DNA of 49,936 bases from Breznakibacter xylanolyticus (GTDB lineage Bacteria; Bacteroidota; Bacteroidia; Bacteroidales; Marinilabiliaceae), in NCBI RefSeq assembly GCF_003254275.1, contig NZ_QKZK01000028.1, positions 1 through 49,936 on the forward strand, given 5' to 3'. Position 1 is the stretch's first letter. Each line of letters starts with the position of its first letter. This document shows, in pieces, positions 1-7,349 of the stretch. The position numbers and the translations under genes were made by a program. The notes below the pieces were generated by a model, which ran no database searches, was not told the DNA's origin, and saw only the letters and a program-made list of their open reading frames with translations.

Positions 1-568
1 TGGCCTTTCCGTCACTCACCGTCACGGGAACCGTCAGAGCACCTTGAAAATCAACCGACGGCGTGATGGTGGTACCACTCACAATATAGTTGGTGCCTGA
101 CTGCACGGCAAGCGTGAAATTCGTATCGCCATCCTCATCGGTGATGGTGAAGTGCGACAGCGTGAGCGTCAACGGCGTCTCCTCAACGGTGGTGAGGGGC
201 ACTTGTCCTTTGATGACGGGGGCATCGTTCACATTATTAACGGTCAACGAGAACAATTGCATGGCCGAACCAACAGCATCTGTCACGCGAAACTGGACGT
301 TATGACTCCCAACATCAGATTGATTGGGAATTCCGGATAACCAATAACGATTTTGGGAATCTTTGTCAAACACCAACCAACTTGGCAAGACTGATTCAAC
401 GACAATCACAAATTCTCCTTCAAAGCCGGTTACTGTCAACTCATGCAACAACGAACTTCCTTGATCAACCACAACCGCATCCGAAGAAGTAAACGTTAGC
501 TGTGCATAACCGTTACTGCTCCCTGCCCACATCAAGGCACACAATAGTAAAATAGTGATACGACTCAT
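1..568 (-). CDS. Secreted Ig/cadherin-like repeat protein, C-terminus cut by window edge
   Basis: The reading frame starts at the ATG at 568 and stays open to base 1, so 189 N-terminal codons are present and the rest lies outside the window. Residues 1-22 are a typical signal peptide (hydrophobic stretch, cleavage after GYA). What follows is beta-rich and low in cysteine: a first module of about 90 residues ending in FSLTVNNVNDAPVIKG, then the start of a second (TPLTLTLSHFTITDEDGD). The NDAP linker and the DEDGD acidic loop are typical of dystroglycan/cadherin-like putative Ig domains in large Bacteroidetes surface or gliding/adhesion proteins, often with a C-terminal sorting domain. The exact family is inferred; binding partner and full length cannot be seen. 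Confidence 0.75.
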   Translation of the reverse strand, partial: MSRITILLLCALMWAGSSNGYAQLTFTSSDAVVVDQGSSLLHELTVTGFEGEFVIVVESVLPSWLVFDKDSQNRYWLSGIPNQSDVGSHNVQFRVTDAVGSAMQLFSLTVNNVNDAPVIKGQVPLTTVEETPLTLTLSHFTITDEDGDTNFTLAVQSGTNYIVSGTTITPSVDFQGALTVPVTVSDGKA

Positions 569-908
569 GACGATCTGTTTTGGTTCACACCAACTAAATT
601 TACGATGCCGCAACAGCGAGAATAGCTCGATTTGACTAAGCCCTCTCTTTTAGGGAGTAAACTACATGATTACATTGAGAGAAGGTGTCATTTTTATGAT
701 ATCAGCATATACCACAGAAGCCATACAACAAAAAAAAATTCCATCACACACCCACTTATGATAATTTTTCATTAAAATTGATACCGGAATTTTCAACCCA
801 TACGAAAAAACCGGCGTGACCGAAAAGCCTTAAGAGTAGGGAAATAATTCACCCCCGCACGCTGGAACGAAATAAAAAATCAAATTCAAAATCACGAAAA
901 CTACGACT
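569..908. other. Intergenic region between divergent genes
   Basis: This 340-bp AT-rich stretch separates two divergently oriented genes and so must hold both promoters. I see no convincing TAnnTTTG element with a spaced TTG on either strand, no RNA gene and no strong inverted repeat. Confidence 0.5.
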
Positions 909-1379
909 ATGGAAACAACTAACATGACCGACACACAACAACTCACTCTGAATTTCAATGCAAAAAATCACTTGCTCACCGTGACCCGTTGGGCGAAATT
1001 CCTGGCCATCATCGGCTATATCGGCTCAGGCTTTATGCTACTGGTCAGCCTGTTTGTTCTCACATTAAGTTCGTTCATGCCCGACTTAAGTCAAATAAGC
1101 CCCAGCCCGGTAACTTTCATGCCATTTAAAGTCTTAGGGTTTGCATACATGGCTTTAGCCGTATTCTATTTCTTTATCGCGTATTACATGTATTCCTTCG
1201 CCTCCAAATCAGCCAATGCCATCACCCTCAACCTCGATAGTGAATTAGAAGCAGCATTCAATGCCCTTAGAAAACAATACACCCTCGTGGGCATTTTCAC
1301 CATTGTGATGCTAGCCTTAATGGTAATCATGCTAACCGTTGGCCTTATCACAGCCATTGCAACCTTATCGATGATCTAA
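909..1379 (+). CDS. Small integral membrane protein, DUF5362-like
   Basis: This is a 156-residue protein with three predicted membrane helices: about residues 28-52, 76-100 and 122-150. A short hydrophilic N-terminus precedes them (LTLNFNAKNHLLTVTRWAKF). The pattern of a basic TRWAKF entry into the first helix and a conserved IGYIGSGF segment resembles the Bacteroidetes DUF5362 membrane proteins, whose function is unknown. An alternative start at 924 (MTDTQQ) is equally plausible. It stands alone: the next gene is convergent and a 14-bp hairpin lies 77 bp downstream. The family assignment is from memory and moderate in confidence. Confidence 0.7.
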   Translation: METTNMTDTQQLTLNFNAKNHLLTVTRWAKFLAIIGYIGSGFMLLVSLFVLTLSSFMPDLSQISPSPVTFMPFKVLGFAYMALAVFYFFIAYYMYSFASKSANAITLNLDSELEAAFNALRKQYTLVGIFTIVMLALMVIMLTVGLITAIATLSMI

Positions 1380-1456
1380 AACGACCTATTCGTTAAGCAA
1401 TAAAAAAACGCAGAGGTAGTCACTTAAATAGACACCTACTATATAACTCTTTTACC

Positions 1457-1492
1457 GAGAACCAGTGAGGCTTCTTCTCCTCACTGGTTCTC
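1457..1492 (+). terminator. Perfect 14-bp inverted repeat, possible 3' end signal
   Basis: GAGAACCAGTGAGG (1457-1470) is perfectly complementary to CCTCACTGGTTCTC (1479-1492) around an 8-nt loop. It lies 77 bp past the stop of the membrane protein. There is no clean T-tract after it, so a terminator role is uncertain. It also forms the left end of the repeat at 1461-1578. Confidence 0.45.
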
Positions 1493-1578
1493 ATCTTATC
1501 TCACTGCAACTCAGCATTAGTTCTTAGTTCGTTAAGTAGAGGACGATGATTAAATGCTGAGTTATCTGCTTTCATATT
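1461..1578 (+). repeat. Dispersed intergenic repeat, copy A
   Basis: About 118 bp that align over their full length with 47047-47162 on the same strand. Shared blocks include TGAGG-TTCTTCT, CTCACTGG, TATCTCACTGCAA, AGTTCTTAG, ATGATT, GCTGAGT and ATCTG. Two internal inverted repeats are present: GAGAACCAGTGAGG/CCTCACTGGTTCTC and ACTCAGCAT/ATGCTGAGT. No coding frame runs through it. A flanking stretch at about 1603-1650 resembles the short CTCTGTG-type low-complexity repeats seen near 10370, 47210 and 49510. Confidence 0.65.
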
Positions 1579-1671
1579 TAAACGCAATCTATTAATCAAG
1601 CCAACTCAGCGCCTTCGCGCCTCAGCGTTTATTTTGACTCTGTGTTTTTATTTTACACCCCTTACACAATC

Positions 1672-2085
1672 CTATAATCGAGTGATACTCACCTCAGAAC
1701 CATCAGGTCGGAGTAAAAGCGTGTATCGCACAAGATGAGCATCCCTGAATATAATTTCGTAATGATCAATATCATCATTCATCGGATGTTTGTGAACCGT
1801 GATCACATTCATAATTTCACCGTGAACTGCGGCAGCCTGCTCAATCTCAAGCGGTAACATCAGGCGGTTGTGATTGACCCGATACTCAACCAAACCATTC
1901 TCGGGGTTAAACAAGGCGATACACTCGTTGTCGTCCTGATAAAAAATAGCTTCTTCGCACGAAGCCCCCTTCGACCATTCGACATTAATGGCACGGGGAA
2001 ACATTTCCTGAAATAACTGCCGCGTTTTAACAGACAATGTTTGAGAATCTCCATTCCCAAAGGAAAAACTGAAGGTATCACTCAT
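1672..2085 (-). CDS. PepSY-like (DUF2874-type) protein downstream of sigma factor
   Basis: This 137-residue protein has no signal peptide or membrane segment. The segment FPRAINVEWSKG...EAIFYQDDNECIALFNPENGLVEYR matches the usual opening of PepSY-like/DUF2874 modules (aromatic, Pro, acidic or polar residue, VEW-K, then a short strand pair). A second such half seems to follow (AVHGEIMNVITVHKHPMNDDIDHYEIIFRDAHLVRYTLLL). Most relatives are periplasmic; this one appears cytoplasmic. It starts 57 bp after the ECF sigma factor on the same strand and is probably co-transcribed, so a role as a modulator of that sigma factor is possible but only inferred. Confidence 0.55.
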   Translation of the reverse strand: MSDTFSFSFGNGDSQTLSVKTRQLFQEMFPRAINVEWSKGASCEEAIFYQDDNECIALFNPENGLVEYRVNHNRLMLPLEIEQAAAVHGEIMNVITVHKHPMNDDIDHYEIIFRDAHLVRYTLLLRPDGSEVSITRL

Positions 2086-2142
2086 TTTTTATTCGTTTTT
2101 AGAATAAACAACCACTGATTAAGATGATGGTTGAATAAATGA

Positions 2143-2709
2143 TTATTCTTTGAATTTTTCTTTATAAAGGTACAGCACACGCGCCTTTGCCCGCTTCAGG
2201 CGCATTTTGCATGCGCTTTCGCTCACCCGCAACGCCACACTAATTTCTTTGATTGATAGATTGTCCTGATACTTCATCAAAATCATGGCTTTTTCCTCGG
2301 GATGAACCGATTCAAGAATTGTCATGAGATTATGAAAGTTCACTTCAAACACATCTTCCTCTGTCTCATCAATGATTTCAGGCAGTTCATTGTCCTGATT
2401 CCATTGGGGATAGTGCAATTTCTTTTGCAAGCGCAGATAATCGATACAGTAATTATAAGTAATGGAATAGAGCCACGACGAAAAAGTGGCATTGTGCTTA
2501 AAGTCCCCTAACTTTTCATAAGTCTTTGACATCACATCGTTGGCCACTTCATGCGCCAGCGAACGTTTTTTCAAAAACGAATAGCACTTATCCACCACCT
2601 TGGGAAAATAACGCTTATAAAGCACCTCAAACAACTCATGCCGATGGTTATGCACAATCTCATGCAAGATTTGCTCATCCGTAAACGCCGAAAACGCTCT
2701 GAATTCCAT
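2143..2709 (-). CDS. ECF-type RNA polymerase sigma factor
   Basis: This 188-residue protein has the two-domain layout of group IV (ECF) sigma factors. Region 2 runs from about residue 20 to 95, with LFEVLYKRYFPKV, the AHEVANDVMSKTYEKL helix and the promoter-melting stretch ATFSSWLYSITYNYCIDYLR. Region 4 runs from about 130 to 180, with the helix-turn-helix LSIKEISVALRVSESACKMRLKRAK that reads the -35 element. The acidic linker between them (EIIDETEEDVFE) is unremarkable. No transmembrane anti-sigma gene is adjacent; only the PepSY-like gene follows. The gene is divergent from the lipoprotein at 2870. Confidence 0.93.
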   Translation of the reverse strand: MEFRAFSAFTDEQILHEIVHNHRHELFEVLYKRYFPKVVDKCYSFLKKRSLAHEVANDVMSKTYEKLGDFKHNATFSSWLYSITYNYCIDYLRLQKKLHYPQWNQDNELPEIIDETEEDVFEVNFHNLMTILESVHPEEKAMILMKYQDNLSIKEISVALRVSESACKMRLKRAKARVLYLYKEKFKE

Positions 2710-2869
2710 TCGATTAAAAAAAAGTCTGTTTTTTTTGACTCCAAAGTGTTACTTTTAGCAATTGCTGCGTCTTAATCATGAAATTTGACCAAAGAAACGG
2801 GCAACCGAATCGGCGGCAAATATATATCTATTCATTATTCATTATTAATTTCAGGTAAAATTAAAAAAC

Positions 2870-3463
2870 ATGAAAAAATTTGCATTCTTAGGCATGTTGA
2901 CCATGGGTATGGTTGTGTTATTTGCTAGCTGTGCTAAAGTTCCTCAAGCTGCTATTGACGGAGCTCAAGCTGCTGTTGATTCAGCTAAAATTGCTGAAGC
3001 CGCTGTTTATGTTCCTGAGCAATTGACTGCTTTGGAAGATTCAATGAAAAGCGCTTTGGCTGAAGTTGAAACTCAAAAATCTAAATTCTTCGCGAACTAC
3101 GACAAAGCGGCTTCTACTTTGACTTGGGTGTCTGCTAACGCCGGTCAGGTTGCTCAAAACGCTGTAACTCGTAAAGCTCAATTGAAAGAAGAAATTGTGG
3201 CTGTAATTGCTGAAGTAACTGCTTCTTTGGCTGAAAACAAAGAACTGGTAGCTAAAGCTCCTAAAGGTAAAGAAGGCAAAGCTGCTTTGGAAGCTATCAA
3301 CAGCGAATTGTCTGTTGTGGAAGCGACTATCGCTGAGTGCCAAACTGCTTATGACAATGGTCAGTATGTAGGTACCATCGACAAGATCAAAGCTGCGAAA
3401 GATAAAGCTGCTTCTATCAAAGAAGAATTGACAGCTGCTATCGACAAAACAAAAAAGAAATAA
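2870..3463 (+). CDS. Coiled-coil outer-membrane lipoprotein with C-terminal lysines
   Basis: This is a 197-residue lipoprotein precursor. The signal sequence ends in the lipobox LFASC with the acylated cysteine at residue 21. The mature part is almost entirely alanine/lysine/glutamate-rich helix, likely coiled coil, and ends in DKTKKK. The N-terminal mature stretch (QAAIDGAQAAVDSAKIAEA) followed by YVPEQLTALEDSM resembles DUF4398/TPR-like helical repeats. Codons are strongly biased to GCT, GTT, AAA and GAA, unlike the C-ending codons of neighbours, which suggests high expression. It has its own terminator, and the next genes encode two L,D-transpeptidases. By analogy with enterobacterial Lpp it could be a peptidoglycan-linked tether; this is inference. 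Confidence 0.8.
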   Translation: MKKFAFLGMLTMGMVVLFASCAKVPQAAIDGAQAAVDSAKIAEAAVYVPEQLTALEDSMKSALAEVETQKSKFFANYDKAASTLTWVSANAGQVAQNAVTRKAQLKEEIVAVIAEVTASLAENKELVAKAPKGKEGKAALEAINSELSVVEATIAECQTAYDNGQYVGTIDKIKAAKDKAASIKEELTAAIDKTKKK

Positions 3464-3486
3464 TCTTACGGGATTATAAATAAATG

Positions 3487-3517
3487 AAAATCCCCGGCCA
3501 AGCCGGGGATTTTTTTT
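3487..3517 (+). terminator. Rho-independent terminator after lipoprotein gene
   Basis: TCCCCGGC (3491-3498), loop CAA, GCCGGGGA (3502-3509), then a run of T. A-T pairs extend the base of the stem. It separates the lipoprotein transcript from the transpeptidase operon. Confidence 0.92.
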
Positions 3518-3566
3518 AAGATCATATTTTCACGAACCTTCTGAGCAAGAGAGACTGACACAGAAA

Positions 3567-4667
3567 ATGCGCAAGAGACTGTTTTTCATCATCCTACCAA
3601 TTATTACGATTACCATTGTAACCATTTGGATTTACAATTTGCCACAACCGCCGGCAGCTCAAGTAAACCAAGCCAGAAATGCCATTGCCGAAGCAGACAA
3701 ATCATTGTCGGGAAAATATTCTGCATCATTATACAAAGAAGCAGTCACGCTTTACGATTCGGCCATGCATTATTGGAAAATTGAAAACGAAAAAATTTTC
3801 TTCAACCGCAAATACAGCCACATTGAGTCATTAGCGCTGCGATCCGAAAAAAAAGCCATCTTAGCCAAAGAACGGTCAATCAACAACGTTGCCTCATTCC
3901 AAAACCGGCTCGGCAAAACCATTAAAGAAACAGACTCGTTGCTAAAACAGTACGACCAGAATTTCAACAAAGTCCCCTGGCCGACTGCACTCAAGAAAAA
4001 AGAAGTCAGGGCACGCCTGTTGTTTTCCGAAGGCAAACTGGCATTCGACAAAAAGGACTATCTCAAAAGTGCCAAATGCATTGACAAGGCCACTGAGCAA
4101 ATTCACGAAGTCTTTATTGTCGCTAAAAACGAAATGAAGAACTACTTCGACAACCATCCGGAATGGCAACAACAGGTTGACAATGCCATTGCCCGTTCAC
4201 GAAAACAAAATGCTCCGGCCATTGTGGTTGACAAATTTGCCGGCAAATGTTATCTGTACCACTCAGGCAAACTCATAAGCACATGGGATGCAGAGTTGGG
4301 AAAAAACTGGATCGGCGACAAAAAAATGAAAGGCGACAAAGCCACTCCCGAAGGAAACTATTATGTCACTGCAAAAAAATCGGGCAGAAACACCACTTAC
4401 TACAAAGCACTGTTAATCAATTACCCCAACGAAGAAGACAAAGCTTCGTTTGCAGCAGCCAAGAAGAAAGGACAAATCCCCTCATCAGCCGGCATCGGCA
4501 ACAACATCGAAATACATGGTGGCGGCGGTAAAGGCGTGCACTGGACCGATGGTTGCGTGGCTTTGTCGAACCCCGACATGGATAAAATATATCATCAGGT
4601 GACAGTGGGCACACCGGTCACCATCGTTGGGTCACTTCGCCCGTTTGAAGAAGTTTTTAATTTTTAA
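3567..4667 (+). CDS. L,D-transpeptidase (YkuD) with N-terminal helical domain
   Basis: This 366-residue enzyme has one N-terminal membrane anchor (about residues 4-22), a long helical region (30-200) and a C-terminal YkuD domain (about 215-360). The catalytic signature is present as H317 in EIHGGGGKG and C330 in TDGCVAL. The usual SHGC is TDGC here, so the histidine two residues before the cysteine is replaced by aspartate. Such enzymes form 3-3 crosslinks or attach proteins to peptidoglycan in the periplasm. The helical region resembles the upstream lipoprotein: PAAQVNQARNAIAEADK, then Y, DSAM and EKIFF line up with its QAAIDGAQAAVDSAK, Y, DSM and KSKFF. First gene of a three-gene operon; the next starts 36 bp later. 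Confidence 0.9.
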   Translation: MRKRLFFIILPIITITIVTIWIYNLPQPPAAQVNQARNAIAEADKSLSGKYSASLYKEAVTLYDSAMHYWKIENEKIFFNRKYSHIESLALRSEKKAILAKERSINNVASFQNRLGKTIKETDSLLKQYDQNFNKVPWPTALKKKEVRARLLFSEGKLAFDKKDYLKSAKCIDKATEQIHEVFIVAKNEMKNYFDNHPEWQQQVDNAIARSRKQNAPAIVVDKFAGKCYLYHSGKLISTWDAELGKNWIGDKKMKGDKATPEGNYYVTAKKSGRNTTYYKALLINYPNEEDKASFAAAKKKGQIPSSAGIGNNIEIHGGGGKGVHWTDGCVALSNPDMDKIYHQVTVGTPVTIVGSLRPFEEVFNF

Positions 4668-4703
4668 CGTCATCAACACACAAACACACTGACAAACAAC
4701 AGC

Positions 4704-5435
4704 ATGGCAGAACAAGATTTCACCACTGCAGACAACCTCCCCCTTCCCACATCCGACAGATTCAGAAAATGGCTTAAACCCGTGTTTGTGACACTGGCAA
4801 TCATTGCCTTTGTGGCGATGCTCCCTTTTTACCTGATATTTTGGGTGCACCCGGTTCAGAATGTCGCCATTGGCCTGTTTGGTCAAAGTGGAACGCTTCA
4901 GGCCGATACCATTGCATACGATGCTGATGAACTGTATGCAACACTCGAAAAAACGCTGGTTCGCAACCGCACCAAGCTCAACTCGTTTGTGCCCAAGCAT
5001 CCCTTTATCGTCATCAACATTACCGAGAATAAGTTTTGGCTCTATAATGCCAAAATGGAATTGGTGCGCGAAGGCGTATGCTCCACCGGAAGCTACATCA
5101 CCCTTGACAATGGAAAGAAAACCTGGACTTTTAAGACCCCTAAAGGAGTGCGCAAAATCATCAACAAAGTGAAAGACCCGGTATGGACAAAACCCGATTG
5201 GGCTTTTATTGAAGAGGGCTTGCCGGTTCCTTCGGCTCGTCATGAGTCGCGTTACGAATACGGCGTATTGGGCGACTATGCCCTCCACATTGGTGACGGT
5301 TACATGCTGCATGGCACCATCTACCAACGATTCCTGGGACAGGCCGTCACCCACGGCTGCATCCGCCTGGGCGATAAAGATCTGGAGGCCATCTACAAAA
5401 CGTTGGTCATCGGTTCAAAAGTATTTGTTTATTAA
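4704..5435 (+). CDS. L,D-transpeptidase (YkuD/ErfK type)
   Basis: This 243-residue protein has a cytoplasmic N-tail, a single membrane helix at about residues 27-52, and a YkuD domain from about 95 to the end. The catalytic motif is canonical: H203 in MLHGTIYQ, then H217 and C219 in THGCIRL. The segment FIVINITENKFWLYNAKMEL is the usual first strand pair of the domain. It lacks the long helical insert of its upstream neighbour, so the two enzymes probably differ in substrate or partner. Spacing of 36 and 35 bp to its neighbours supports one transcript. Confidence 0.93.
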   Translation: MAEQDFTTADNLPLPTSDRFRKWLKPVFVTLAIIAFVAMLPFYLIFWVHPVQNVAIGLFGQSGTLQADTIAYDADELYATLEKTLVRNRTKLNSFVPKHPFIVINITENKFWLYNAKMELVREGVCSTGSYITLDNGKKTWTFKTPKGVRKIINKVKDPVWTKPDWAFIEEGLPVPSARHESRYEYGVLGDYALHIGDGYMLHGTIYQRFLGQAVTHGCIRLGDKDLEAIYKTLVIGSKVFVY

Positions 5436-5470
5436 CATTCGGTTATTCACCACATATAGAATTACACACA

Positions 5471-6256
5471 ATGAAAGGTTTTTATCTTCAAGTGGCTCAA
5501 TTCATCCATAAAACCAAGCTCATCCACATCATCTTAGGCATTCTGCTGATTTTTGCCATCATCTACACGGCAATGGGCATTCTGGCAGCTCGTAAAAAAA
5601 TCAGTGAGCTTAACGAACGTTATCGCGCCGAAGTCCCCATGCCGGGCAATGACCTGCCCCGCATTTTCGAAATACGCAAAGAAAACGCATTCACCGAAGC
5701 GCGTTTGTCGCTCACAAAAAACGACTCCGTATCGCTCATCATCGACCTGAAAGACAGCACCGTATCATTAGACCTGAAAGGGGTTGCCATTCACAAGGCT
5801 CAAATGGTGAATTACACCTCAACAGCGGTATTGAGCGCCTTAAGTCCCGAAGCGCAGCTCAACCTCATCAACACCCCCATGAAGGTGCTTCGTCAATCAT
5901 CGACCATCGTCAAAGAGCCCGAGATCATCAAAAAAGCACCCAAAGACACCATTGAAGCCGCACAACAGGAAGAAGCGGCCAAGCAGGACAGCGTGGATGT
6001 GAATCCGTCGTTTTATTACTTTGCCCTCGACAATGGCATTGAAGTCACCTTTGTGCATGAACATGAAAAAGGGCACTCGTATTTTCCATTATTCTTTGAT
6101 CAGAAAATGAAAATTTTCAAGTCAACCACCGACTCGCTCAAGCATTTCAAATTGCCATCGTACACGCCCGAAATACGCATTGAATTGTTTGAAACGGATG
6201 CCAAAACCATCTATCGGGCTTTACCCAACCATGCTTTGGTGGCCATTAGGATGTAA
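5471..6256 (+). CDS. Membrane-anchored protein of unknown function in the L,D-transpeptidase operon
   Basis: I do not recognise this 261-residue protein. It has a single N-terminal membrane helix (about residues 18-38), so the remaining 220 residues should face the periplasm. A beta-rich segment (50-120, with SLIIDLKDSTVSLDLKGVAIHKA) is followed by a low-complexity charged linker (about 145-180, KAPKDTIEAAQQEEAAKQDS) and a second folded part ending at the C-terminus. There are no cysteines and no catalytic motif that I can name. It starts 35 bp after the second transpeptidase on the same strand, so a role in the same peptidoglycan/lipoprotein process is likely, perhaps as a partner or regulator. 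Confidence 0.75.
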   Translation: MKGFYLQVAQFIHKTKLIHIILGILLIFAIIYTAMGILAARKKISELNERYRAEVPMPGNDLPRIFEIRKENAFTEARLSLTKNDSVSLIIDLKDSTVSLDLKGVAIHKAQMVNYTSTAVLSALSPEAQLNLINTPMKVLRQSSTIVKEPEIIKKAPKDTIEAAQQEEAAKQDSVDVNPSFYYFALDNGIEVTFVHEHEKGHSYFPLFFDQKMKIFKSTTDSLKHFKLPSYTPEIRIELFETDAKTIYRALPNHALVAIRM

Positions 6257-6283
6257 AAAAAGCGTCATCAAAAAAATATTGCG

Positions 6284-6325
6284 ATTAAGGGTTAGAGTTG
6301 TTAATTTGACAACCTCTAACCCTTA
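6284..6325 (+). terminator. Inverted repeat before the STAS-like gene
   Basis: TTAAGGGTTAGAGGTT-like arms (TTAAGGGTTAGAG, TTGTTAATTTGACAA spacer, CTCTAACCCTTAA) flank a short spacer between the transpeptidase operon and the next gene. The 13-bp arms are perfect. The sequence after it (CTATTTAC) is not a T-tract, so it is either a weak terminator or a regulatory hairpin. Confidence 0.5.
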
Positions 6326-6338
6326 ACTATTTACACCC

Positions 6339-6734
6339 ATGAAGCTTCCTGAAACCATCCATCATCACGGAAAAAGCATCTACTACATCGACTTTTCGCA
6401 CCTCAAGAGCATCGAGGAAATCACCACGGTCATTCACAACGCTAAGACTTACATTCGAAATCAACCACCCAAATCGTTGTTGGTGTTGGTATCAATCAGC
6501 ATGATGCACATCAACACCGGCATCAAAGAGCTGTTTGTGGATTTCATCACGGGCAATCGCGACCACATCTACGCCAGTGCCGTCATTGGGCTAAACAGTC
6601 TCTCGCAAGTGGTGTTTAAAAACACCATTCGCCAAACCCGGCGAGACATCAAGGCTTTTCAGGACATCACAGATGCAAAAAACTGGCTCAGCGCGAAAAT
6701 CAGCCTCGAAACCGCACGTCTGGTCGCCAATTAA
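6339..6734 (+). CDS. STAS/SpoIIAA-like protein
   Basis: This 131-residue soluble protein has an alternating strand/helix pattern: IYYIDFSHLKSIEEI, SLLVLVSISMM, ASAVIGLNSLSQVVFKNTI, then FQDITDAKNWL. The last segment, with a strand VIGL before a helix and a terminal acidic-aliphatic-AK-WL motif, is characteristic of the SpoIIAA-like (DUF3478-type) branch of the STAS fold. These small proteins bind lipids or nucleotides or take part in partner switching, but their substrates are mostly unknown. It starts 82 bp after the transpeptidase operon, so co-transcription is uncertain. A short imperfect repeat of GGGTTAGAG/CTCTAACCC lies just before it. Confidence 0.6.
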   Translation: MKLPETIHHHGKSIYYIDFSHLKSIEEITTVIHNAKTYIRNQPPKSLLVLVSISMMHINTGIKELFVDFITGNRDHIYASAVIGLNSLSQVVFKNTIRQTRRDIKAFQDITDAKNWLSAKISLETARLVAN

Positions 6735-6867
6735 GCGCGCGAAACAGAAGCATATGCGCCTTTCAGGGGGCTATCGCATTTTCAACACAATAAAAAAACC
6801 ATTGCCCATTGACATTTTGAACAATTCAAAATAAATTACCTGACAATTAACTTTAACAAAACCGATT

Positions 6868-7188
6868 ATGCTTAAAATGATTCTAAACGGCAACCTGGCT
6901 GAGGATGCCGAATTAAGACAGGTGGGCAGCCGCACCGCCATCAACTTCAAAATTGGGGTGAACATGGACTACTACGACGGTGAAGGGAAAAAAGTAGAAC
7001 GCACCGAATGGGTAAAAGCCGTGTGGTGGAAAAATGAAAACCAAAGCACCAAAGTTTCGGACTATCTTAAAAAAGGGAAAAGAGTGCTCATTGAAGGCAT
7101 TCCGTCGGCCGATGCCTACAAATCGAAAGAAGGGGATCCGAAATCTTATCTCTGCATCAACGTGAAAGAACTGGAATTAGTGAATTAA
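6868..7188 (+). CDS. ssb: Short single-stranded DNA-binding protein
   Basis: This 106-residue protein is an OB-fold SSB. It opens with MLKMILNGNLAEDAELR, continues with INFKIGVNMDYYDGEGKKVERTEWVKAVWW and ends with YLKKGKRVLIEGI...YLCINVKELELVN. These are the strands and aromatic DNA-contact positions of bacterial SSBs. It stops right after the OB fold: there is no glycine/glutamine-rich linker and no acidic DDDIPF-type tail that recruits repair partners. It therefore resembles accessory SSBs rather than the essential housekeeping copy, which should lie elsewhere. A monocistronic unit is likely. Confidence 0.88.
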   Translation: MLKMILNGNLAEDAELRQVGSRTAINFKIGVNMDYYDGEGKKVERTEWVKAVWWKNENQSTKVSDYLKKGKRVLIEGIPSADAYKSKEGDPKSYLCINVKELELVN

Positions 7189-7349
7189 CTGTCATACAAT
7201 TGAGATTTCAACTCTGCCCTTGCCGCACTCCGGCAGGGGCTTTTATTTGAACAGACAGCGCCAATTGATTTGCCACAACCATGGCCATCAACCGAAAATG
7301 ATATAAGTTTGCAGGCATTAACCCACACATCACTCACCCCCACTGAAAC

